Part shown: in pieces, positions 52,323 through 62,900 of the stretch
How positions within the stretch are numbered: position 1 is the stretch's first letter
How the letters are laid out: each line of letters begins with the position of its first letter
From: Clostridium sp. C8-1-8
Lineage (GTDB): Bacteria; Bacillota; Clostridia; Clostridiales; Clostridiaceae
Length of the DNA stretch: 64,000 bases
Assembly: GCF_009928445.1 (NCBI RefSeq)
Contig: NZ_JAABNO010000003.1
Location: 248,001-312,000, forward strand
Direction of reading: 5' to 3'
The notes under the pieces: model-generated
What the model was told of the DNA's origin: nothing
Databases searched by the model: none
The model's input: the letters and a program-made list of their open reading frames with translations, nothing else
Translations under genes and position numbers: made by a program

Positions 52323-52739
52323 TTATGGTTTCAATATAAGCTTCCTCATTCCATAACCTGAAGAATCATCTGGAATCTTCTGGAATCCCATCTTTTCATA
52401 AAAGGGTTCTTTCTCCTTTGCAGCAATAAGTTGAACGGTTGCTCGTCCCCCTATTGGAGTAATGCTATCTGCATGTTTTAATATCATATTAATTATGTTT
52501 TTCCCAATACCTTTTCCTTGATACTCAGGTCTTATAACCACATCCACAACTGTGTAATATATTCCATCTCCAATTAATCTTCCCATCCCAATTGGTTGGT
52601 CCTCCTCATAGGCAACAACAATATATATACTATTATCAATTGCTTGGACGGCTTGTTCTCTTAAAAAATTCTTCCATCCTACACTTTCTCTTAACTCATA
52701 GTAGTCGCTATATTGTAGGGCATTTTCTTTATATATCAT
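52323..52739 (-). CDS. GNAT-family N-acetyltransferase
   Basis: A short, 138-residue GNAT: IVVAYEEDQPIGMGRLIGD, VIRPEYQGKGIGKNIINMIL (the acetyl-CoA loop) and EPFYEKMGFQKIPDDSSGYGM. It has the layout of the small YjdJ-like GNATs. Substrate unknown. AAGAGGTGA precedes the ATG; the gene stands alone between eutA and another GNAT gene. Confidence 0.84.
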   Translation of the reverse strand: MIYKENALQYSDYYELRESVGWKNFLREQAVQAIDNSIYIVVAYEEDQPIGMGRLIGDGIYYTVVDVVIRPEYQGKGIGKNIINMILKHADSITPIGGRATVQLIAAKEKEPFYEKMGFQKIPDDSSGYGMRKLILKP

Positions 52740-52892
52740 ATTTTCTTCACCTCTTTTAAAGTTTACTTATTATATTTATTTCTTTAGTGTTTTATGTTTT
52801 TATGTATATTTAAAATTACACTGTAGATAAGTAGTTATACAGGAGATTTTCAGTTGAAATTAGATCATTCTTAAGATTGAAGCTATATATTT

Positions 52893-53384
52893 TTATTTAA
52901 CTTTTGAATATAGCAGATTGTCAAAATAATCATTATGGAACTTAACAACCTTTTTTAGCAATCCTTCTTTTTCAAAGTTATTTTTTATGGCAACTTTTTC
53001 ACTTGCCTTATTTTGTGGATCCATCCTAATCTCAAGTCTTACTAAACCAAGCTCTTCAAATGCAATTTTCTCTAATGCTTTTACTACCTCAGTTGCAATT
53101 CCTTTATTAAAATATTCTCTGTCTATAAAATATCCCAACTCTCCAATGTGGGAGTTCTCCTGATCAATCCTTATTTCGCATCCACCAACTATAGCATTGT
53201 TATATATAATAGAAAAATTATATTCTAAATTATTGTTTCTTTTGTACTCTCTTCTTTCAAGCCACTTTCTCTCTAAGTCAATACTTTCAGGAATTGTAGC
53301 ATAATAGTATTCAAATTTTCCCTCTGTAAGTATTCTAAAAAATACTTCTGCATCAGAAATTAATGGATACCTCAGTTTAATCAT
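52893..53384 (-). CDS. GNAT-family N-acetyltransferase (RimJ/RimL-like)
   Basis: A 163-residue GNAT of the RimJ/RimL branch: IKLRYPLISDAEVFFRILTEG, IIYNNAIVGGCEIRIDQEN, LGYFIDREYFNKGIATEVVKAL and DPQNKASEKVAIKNNFEKEG. The start follows GAGGAG by six bases. The natural acceptor of this branch is often a protein N-terminus or an antibiotic. It is the last gene before the NRPS gene on the same strand, but a long gap separates them. Confidence 0.84.
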   Translation of the reverse strand: MIKLRYPLISDAEVFFRILTEGKFEYYYATIPESIDLERKWLERREYKRNNNLEYNFSIIYNNAIVGGCEIRIDQENSHIGELGYFIDREYFNKGIATEVVKALEKIAFEELGLVRLEIRMDPQNKASEKVAIKNNFEKEGLLKKVVKFHNDYFDNLLYSKVK

Positions 53385-53958
53385 ATTTTCTCTCCTCACA
53401 ACATTTTTTATCATCGTCATATTGTTCTAATATTACCACATACATTTTCCATAGAATCCTAATTATATTATACATGGAATTTTAAGGTACAACCATAAAT
53501 ACTCTATTTATACTTATAGATGTATTACCTTATAATATAATATCTATTTTCAAATGCTCCTCTCAGAAACCAGATGAGCTTTGAAAACAGATTTAGTATT
53601 TTATTAGTACATTATTAACAGTGTTTATGCATATCAATATTACTGCTATAAAACCTAGCGGTAGTGTAATATGCTTTCTTTTCTACTGTCTTTTCAAAAA
53701 AATCATTTTAGTCTCCCTATAGAAGGTTTTATAATCTCCTAAACAGCAAGTAAGGTACCCAGTAGGATAGACATACTTTTCTGCCAATCCTATTGAGTAC
53801 CTTATAAACAGCTTCAGTTATTTTTTTATATTTTCTATTCTTAGTGGCATTTAGTGTGCTTATCCCCTATACTTCCACTGTTTACTTAGGCTGTATTTAA
53901 TAATATTTTTGAAATTAAGTGGTTCTACAGTAAATACTGTATGCGTAACTAATTATAA
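53385..53958. other. Intergenic region with two hairpins downstream of the NRPS gene
   Basis: Hairpins lie at 53547-53587 (TTTTCAAA...TTTGAAAA) and 53752-53803. No gene is seen. Confidence 0.45.
53752..53803 (-). terminator. Hairpin at the 3' end of the NRPS transcript
   Basis: Seventeen-base arms (15 of 17 paired: 53752-53768 and 53787-53803) lie 150 bases past the NRPS stop codon. The T-run is poor, so termination is likely but not certain. Confidence 0.6.
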
Positions 53959-56900
53959 TTAAAAGAATCCTATCCTCTTTCCATGCTCTATCATCTTGGT
54001 AATTAGTTCTTGTTTCGGTTTTAACCAACCAAAATCTAGTCTTTCTAATAGCATGTTGGTCTTCTTACAGGTTAAGAGAAAATTGGTAGTACTCTTTTGC
54101 CCCATAAGATTTAAATGTAATGACAGCGCATCTTTATATTGTTGTAAATCATCACTATTATCCTGTCCTACAAATTTAAAGAAGTCTTCTAAGGAGACAA
54201 ATTGTAGATGGTATCCTTCCTTATTTATTAATTGTCCTAGCTTGTAGGTACTAAGCAAGTATTCATTTTTAACATGGTAAGTTTCATTTATAAGCTCACT
54301 TCTATCAAATAAGCTTGTAATGGCTTTACTAACATAATCAATATATGATAGATCAATATCATTTTCTGTAGCCTTAGGCATTAAGTTTAAATTAATATAA
54401 GCTCTAATTATGCTGTAGAAAGCATTTTCTTTAATATTTTCTTGGAATTTACCGGTGCTGGAATTGAACACTAGATTACCAACCCTAAATATATTACAAA
54501 TCAAGCCTTCTTCCCTAGCTTTAAGTACTTCTTTTTCTGATTGAAGCTTTGTTTGGATATAATAATTATCTTCTTTTTGTCCTAGGTCACAGTCGTATTC
54601 TGTAAATACAACGTCACTACTGTTACTTATAGAACCATTAGCAATACTTAAGGTGGATATATGGTTGTAGTCCTTTAGTTTTTTGTACTTTGCAAACTCA
54701 ATCAAGTTCTTTGTTCCCTTAACATTGATCTCATAAAAATCACTGTACTTACCATAATGCTTTACATTTGCTGCTGAGTTAATGATGCAATCAATTTTCC
54801 CATCTAATTCTTCGTATTCTGATTTTTCAAGATTTAACTTAGACTTTGATATATCTCCATTTAGTATAAATATTCTATGCTCATATATTTTTATAATATC
54901 TTCCTCAAAATAATAGCTTAACTTTTGAAGTAATCTTTCTCTTGCAGCTTCCTTGGTATTTCCTCTAATTATTAAATAAAGCTTTGAACTTTTATTTTTC
55001 AGTAAATCATATAATATGTGTATACCTAAATAGCCTGTACTTCCAACTAGTAAAATATTTTCATAACTATTAATTTTGTTAAGATTAATATTTTCATAGA
55101 GCTTTATTTTCTCCTCATACTGCTGCAGCTTATTGTTCATTTCCTCCTTCTCAGTTGAAGTTTCTTTTAAAGATTTAAAGTCAATTGATTCTTTATCAGT
55201 GTATAAGCTTTTTGCTTGTACTCCCTCATTAGTGAAAGCAGTTTTTTCTTCCTCTTCATTGATTTTTCTTGCCAATAAACTTAATTGTCTTATTGTTGGG
55301 TTCGCAAATAACTCATTAACCAATATTTTGAGATTATATTTGCTCAAACGGAAGGCAACCTTTATAGCTTTTATTGAATCACCACCTAAAGTAAAGAAAT
55401 CATCATCTATTCCTATGCTTTTCACACCTAATATTTGACTCCACACCTCTACCAAAACTTTTTCTATATCATTTCTTGGCTCTGTATATTTTACTTCTGT
55501 ATTAAAATCTAACTTTGGCTCTGGAAGCGCCTTTTTATCTATTTTCCCATTTGAAGTTAGTGGCATCTTCTCTAATTTTATAAAGTATGATGGTATCATA
55601 TATGCTGGCAGCTTATTTAGTAAATGTTCTCTTAAAACTGTAGTTTTGATTTCTTTATCGCTTATCACATATGCACAAAGGTACTTGCTACCTTCCTGAT
55701 CTTCTCTATCTATTACCACTGCTTCTTTTATGCTCTCTTCCTTTAAAATCTGACTTTCAATTTCTCCTAGCTCTATTCTAAAGCCCCTTATCTTTACCTG
55801 ATCATCTATTCTTCCCATGAACTCAATATTTCCGTCAGGTAACCATCTTGCCAAGTCTCCTGTTTTGTACATTTTTACACCAGGCTCAAAAGGGTTGTCT
55901 ATAAACTTTTCCTTTGTAAGTCCCTCTCTATTTAGGTAGCCTCTTGCTAAGCCTTCTCCGCTTACACATAGTTCTCCTACTACTCCTATTGGCACTAAGC
56001 AATTAGTTTTATCCAAAATGTATACACTATAATTATTTATTGGTGTTCCTATTGGTACCGATACATTTTGTGACCCCTCATCACTATAGTGCCATAAGGT
56101 GGAGCAAATTGTAGTTTCTGTAGGTCCATAGGCATTGATATAATGCACCTTATCTTTCCACTTATATAGAACATTTTTGCTTATTGCAGAGCCTGCAGTC
56201 ATTAATAATCTTAGAGTATTTATTTCATTGCTATCTAAATTGTTTAGATAAGCTGGAGGTAAGGTGGCTACGGTTATCTTTTTATCATTTAAGTAGTTTG
56301 TAAAATCTTCATAATTATTAATGATTTCCTTTGGAAGTATGTGTAGCTCTGAACCGTTTAGTAATGCCATAGTTATTTCCCAAACAGATGCATCAAAGGA
56401 TAGGCTGGCAAATTGTATTACCTTATCCTCTTTATCTATTTTCATATTTTTTTCGTACACTACCTTCAAGTTACTTATGCCTAGGTGGGTTACCATTACT
56501 CCTTTAGGCCTTCCTGTAGTGCCTGAGGTATATATAACGTAGGCAAGATTCTTTGGATTATAGTCTAAAGCTAAATTTTCTGAGCTCTTTTCATATAGCT
56601 GCTCTTCTTCTAAGGAAATCACCTCTTCGTTATAGCTAAAGCTTTCTTGTGTCTTATCTTTTTGTATACAGGCCATTGGGTTATTAACTTTGATATCATA
56701 CACATCTGTATTTCTTTTTGTTAAAAGCAGCTTTGCACCACTATCCTGAAGCATGTATTCTATTCTGTCCTTTGGATACTTTGTATCTATTGGCAGATAA
56801 GCACCTTCCGCTTTTAATACTGCCATTATAGCTACTACCATTTCAATAGATGGCTCTATCATTATGGCAACTATAGTTTCTGCTCCAACCCCTTTACTTT

Positions 56901-59900
56901 TAAGTATTCTAGCTAGCTTATTAGCTCTTTTGTTTAACTCTATATAGGTTAGCTTCTTTTCTTTAAAAACTAAGGCTGTGTTATCTGGTGTCTTTTCTAC
57001 TTGCTCTTCAAAAAGTTCATTTATAGTTTTATCCTTAGGGTAAGCTACTTTATCGCCCTTGAAATTTACTAATATTTTATTTTTCTCTCCTTCCGAAAGC
57101 ATGTCTATCTCTGATAAGCTTACTTCTGGATTGGCTATTACTGACTTCAATATATTTATAAAATGCTCTGTTAGCCTATTTATAGTGTCTTTTTTGAATA
57201 ATTTTGTGCAATACTCTACCTTAAAGTTTATTTCATTTCCTACTTCCTTTGCCTCTAAGGTTATATCAAACTTGGATTTTGTGCTTTTTATTTCATAAGG
57301 CTTAATTGTTATATTGTCCAACGCCATTTCCATTTGCTCGGTATTTTGAAGTACAAACATTGTATCAAATAACGCATTTCTGCTTGATTCTCTTTTGAGC
57401 TTCAAGGTATCTACTAATCTGTCAAATTGATAATCTTGATTTTCGTAGGCATCTAATACATTTTTTCTTACTTCTTTTAAAAATTCCTTAAAGGACTTTT
57501 CTCCAACTGGATAATTTCTCATTGCTAAAGTATTTATGAACATTCCTACTATGTTCTGCAGCTCATCATGATTCCTTCCAGCTATTGGAGAGCCTACTAT
57601 AATGTCCTCTTGTCCACTGTACTTGGATAGTAGTATATTATAAGATGCTAACAATGTCATATATAAGGTTGCACCATTGTCTCTTGCTATTTTATTAAGT
57701 TTTTCTGTTAATGCTTCCTCTAAATTAAAGCTCACAATATTTCCCTCAAAGCTCTGAAGGTTTGGTCTCTTATAGTCAGTAGGCATATCTAACACTGGTA
57801 TATTATTCTCAAAAACTTTTAACCAGTATTCTTCTTGTTTTTTCATAACTTTTGAGCCTTGCATTATATTTTCCCAAGCAGAATAATCCTTATACTGTAT
57901 TTTAAGCTCTTGTAACCTTTCTCCTTGATATAGCTTTGTAAACTCCTCCAAGAGAATATTCATAGAAGTACCGTCTGAAATTATGTGATGCATATCTAAC
58001 AGCAGCAAGTACTTTTCCTGTTCAAGCTTTACAAGGTTAGCTCTAAATAAAGGCGCCTTGGACAAATCAAAGGATTTTATGAAGCTATCTACCATAAGCT
58101 TTATTGCTTGTTCTGAAGCTATAGCTACTTCTTCGTATTCCAGCTTAAATTCTACCTTTTCATGAATCCTTTGCATTAATTCATTGTCCACCAATTCAAA
58201 GGAGGTCCTTAAGGCCTCATGTCTTTCGATAAGTTCTCTAAAGCTTTGCTCCATTTTAGCCTTTTCAACAGTTCCTTCCATAATAAAAGCCATAGGAATA
58301 TTGTAGTTTGTTTTTTCCGTTGCAAGCTGGTTTAGAGTGAACATTCTTTTTTGAGCTGAGGATACTTCATACCTTTCCCTTTCTTCTACTACAGCTATAG
58401 CAGTATATTCAAGCCTCTTGGCTGCTTCTATATATTGCTCTAATTGTCTTATAGTTGGATTATTAAATATTTCTCTCACTGATAGTTCAATCTTGAATTC
58501 TTTTTGCACGAGAGCTACCAACTGTATAGCCTTTAATGAGTGTCCTCCTAAGACAAAGAAATCATCATCTATGCCTATTCTGTTTATTCCCAAAGTCTGC
58601 TCGTATATTTTTATTAATTCTTCTTCCTTCTTATTTCTTGCTGCTACGTATTTTGCACCGGTGTTCACCTCTCCTGAAGGCTCTGGCAGTGCTTTCCTAT
58701 CTACCTTTCCATTGGCAGTTAGCGGCATTTTCTCCAGTTGTATAAAGTATGCCGGTATCATGTAGTCTGGAAGACTTTGAGACAGTTCTTTTCTTAAATC
58801 ACCTACATTAATCTCTTTTTCCGCTGTAAAATAAGCGCATAGATATTTATTTTCCTGTTTATCTTGTCTATCTAATACTACTGCCTCTTTAATGTGTACA
58901 TTTTTTACAAGCTCATTTTCTATCTCTCCAAGCTCTATTCTAAAGCCTCTTATTTTTACTTGATAATCTATTCTACCCAAGAATTCAATATTTCCATCTG
59001 GAAGCCATCTCGCCAAGTCACCTGTTTTATACATCCTTGTATCAGCTTCAAAGGGATTCGCCACAAACTTTTCCTTCGTTAATGCTTCTCTGTTTAAATA
59101 ACCTCTTGCTAATCCAGCTCCTGCTATACACAGCTCTCCAGGTACACCTATGGGCTGTAGCTTATTATATTTATCCACTATATATACCCTACAGTTGGAT
59201 ATTGGTTTTCCTATTGGTATATTATTGTACTCTTTATCTAATATAAAGCTTGTAGTTACTATGGTATTTTCTGTAGGTCCATAATTATTTACCACCTTAT
59301 AGCTTGTAACTTTATACTGTTTTAATTTATCTCCGCCTGCCAATACAAACCTAAGCTTATCATTGTCCAAAAGCATAAATTGCTCACATACCTGTGTAGG
59401 TAAAAAGCTTATGGTTATGTTATTTTTCTTATAATACTCATTGAGTTCTAGCAGGTCTAGCCTAATATTATCCTCTAATACATATATAGACGCGCCAACT
59501 ATCAAGTAAGGGAAGATCTCCCAAACGCTAGCATCAAAACCAAAGCCAGCATATTTTGTTCCTCTGTCTTTTTCACATAAGTTATAATATTTTTCATACC
59601 ACTTACACATGTTTATCAAAGATTTGTGTTCAAGCATTACGCCCTTAGGCTTTCCTGTACTTCCTGAGGTATAAATAACATAAGCAAGATTATTAGAATT
59701 GCATGCCCCTGTTAGATTACTAGAATCACCTTCATATAACTTAGTGTCATCTAAGTGAATTATTTCTCCATTAAAATTCAACTCGTCTATTAGTAGTTTT
59801 TCTCTTTGAGAAATCCTTATATTATTAGTCATACCCTCTTGATTTCTTTGAAGAAGCATCTCTTCACTATCCAACATACTGTTAATTTTTAATAAATCAT

Positions 59901-62900
59901 ATTTTTCATTATCATACTTCATATTATTCTTAGTTAATAATAGTCTAGCTCCACTATCCTGAAGCATATATTCTATTCTATCCTTAGGATATTTTATATC
60001 TATTGGCAGGTAAGCTCCTTCAGCTTTTAATATAGCCATTATGCCAACTATCATTTCTAAAGAAGGCTCTACCATTATTCCAACTATACTTTCAGGCCCT
60101 ACTCCCTTACTTTTAAGCAGTTTTGCAAGTTGATTTGACTTTTTATTTAACTCCCTATAGGTTAATTTATCTTCCTTAAATACAACTGCTATATTATTTG
60201 GAGTTTTTGCTGCCTGCTCTTCAAAGAGTAGCTTTATAGTTTTATCCTTAGTAAAGTAAGCCTCTGTAGCATTAAATTCTAACAGCATTTTTTCCTTTTC
60301 CGCTACTGAGACCATATCTATTTCCGATATGAGTATTTCTTGGTTAGCTGTAACAGCCTTCAATATATTAATAAAGTGCTCCTTTAAGCGTTCTATCGTA
60401 TCTCTCTTAAATAACTTAGTACAGTATTCTAATTTAAATATTATTTCTTTACCTTTCTCTTTTGCTTCCAAGGTTATGTCAAACTTAGATATTGTACTTT
60501 TAAACTCATAGGGTTTTATTCTTAGACCATCAAATGATATTTCCCCACTGTCAGTATTTTGCAACACAAATACGGTATCAAACAATGCATTCCTACTAGA
60601 ATCTCTTCTAAGCTTTAACGCCTCTACTAATTTATCAAACTGATACTCTTGATTGTCATAGGCACTTAATGCATTCTGTTTTACTTCCTGCAAAAACTTC
60701 TTAAAGTTTTTTGTTCCTTCTGGGTGATTTCTCATAGCAAGCGTATTTACAAACATTCCTACTATATTTTGGAGTTCACTATGCTTCCTGCCTGCTATTG
60801 GAGAACCTACAATTATATCTTCTTGTCCACTATATTTAGCTAGTAATATATTATAGGCAGCTAGTAAAGTCATATATAAGGTTGCTCCATTGTCTCTAGC
60901 TAACTTATTTAGCTTTTCAGTTAAAGCCTCGTCAAATTTGAAGCTCACACTGTCTCCCTCAAAACTTTGAAAACTAGGCCTTGGATAGTCAGTTGGCATA
61001 TCTAAAACAGGAATATCCTCTTCAAAAAGCTTTAGCCAATATTGTTCTTGCTTTTTCATATCCTCAGACTGCTGTAGCTGGTTTTCCCAAGCAGAGTAAT
61101 CTTTATATTGAAGCCTTAATTGTTCTAGCTCTTCAGACTGGTATAACTTCTTAAATTCCTCTATAAGAATATTCATAGAAGTTCCATCTGATATTATGTG
61201 ATGCATATCAAACATTAAGATATGCTTTTCTTCCTTAAGTCTTACAAGCTTCACCCTCACCAAAGGGGCTTTTGATAAATCAAAGGGCTTTACAAAGGCT
61301 TTAATAATTTCATCTATTACCTCTTTTTTCTCATCCTTTAGCTCAATATAATCTAACGCAAATTCCGCTTTCTTTTGAACCTTCTGCATTATTTCATTGT
61401 CTACTAATTTAAAAGAAGTTCTAAAGGCTTCATGTCTTTCAATAAGCTTTAAAATGATTTCTTCAAACTTTTCTCTCTTTAATCTCCCTTCTATGGTAGC
61501 CACCACAGGCAAGTTATAATTTGTATCATCTTTTGCAAGCTGATTTAAAGCGAACATTCTTTTTTGAGCTGAAGAAACCTTATAAAACTCCTGTTCTTCT
61601 ATTGCTTCTATGTTAGAATATCCACTTTCTTTAGATTTCTCTATATATTTTCCAAGCTTTCTTAAGGTAGAATTATTAAATATATCCCCTACAGATAGCT
61701 CTACCTTATACTGTTTTTGTATGGCTGCTGCTATCTGCATGGCCTTTAGAGAATGTCCTCCTAAAGTGAAGAAGTCATCATCTATTCCTATTTTATTAAC
61801 ACCTAGTATCTGACTCCATAAACTTTCGAGGGCTTTCTCTATATCCTTTCTAGGCTCTACATATTCTACGCCTGTTTTAATATCTAAAATTGGTTCTGGT
61901 AGCGCTTTTTTATCTATTTTGCCGTTTGAAGTTAGAGGCAGCTTCTCTAGTTTTATAAAGTATGAAGGAATCATATATGCTGGCAGTTTGCTAAGCAAAT
62001 ACTCTTTTAGCTCTGCAGCTTTAATATCTTTGTCACTTACAAAATATGCACAAAGGTACTTGCTTCCCTCTTTATCTTCTCTATCTATTACCACAACCTC
62101 TTTTATGCTTTCTTCCTTTAAAAGCTGGCTTTCTATTTCTCCAAGCTCTATTCTAAAGCCCCTTATCTTTACCTGATCATCTATTCTTCCCATAAACTCA
62201 AGGTTACCGTCTGGTAGCCATCTTGCCAGGTCTCCTGTTTTATACATTTTTTCACCTGGCTCAAAAGGGTTGTCTATAAACTTTTCCTTTGTGAGCTCCT
62301 CTCTGTTTAAGTAACCTCTTGCTAAACCTTCTCCACTTACGCAAAGTTCTCCTACCACCCCTATTGGCAATAAGCTATTATTTTTATCTAAGATATATAT
62401 ACTATAGTTATTTATTGGTTTTCCTATTGGTACTGATAGATTGTCTGAAGCTTCATCGTTATAATGCCATATGGTGGAGCAAATTGTAGTTTCCGTAGGT
62501 CCATAGGCATTGATGTAATGTACTTTATCCTTCCATTTGCATAGCAAACTTTCACTTATGGCCGAGCCTGCAGTGATTAACAGTCTAAGAGTTTTTATTT
62601 CCTTGCTATCTATATTAGTTAAATAAGCTGGTGGTAAGGTAGCTACAGTTATCTCGTTGTGATTTAAGTAATCTCTAAAGCTTATATAACTATCAATAAT
62701 CTCTTTAGGCAGTAGATGTAGCTCAGCACCATTTAACAACGCCATAGTTATTTCCCAAACAGAGGCATCAAAGGCAAAGCTGGCAAACTGAATGATCTTA
62801 TCTTCATCACTTATGTTCATATCCTTCTCATATACTACCTTCAAATTGCTTATACCTATATGATTTAGCATTACCCCCTTAGGCTTTCCAGTGGTTCCTG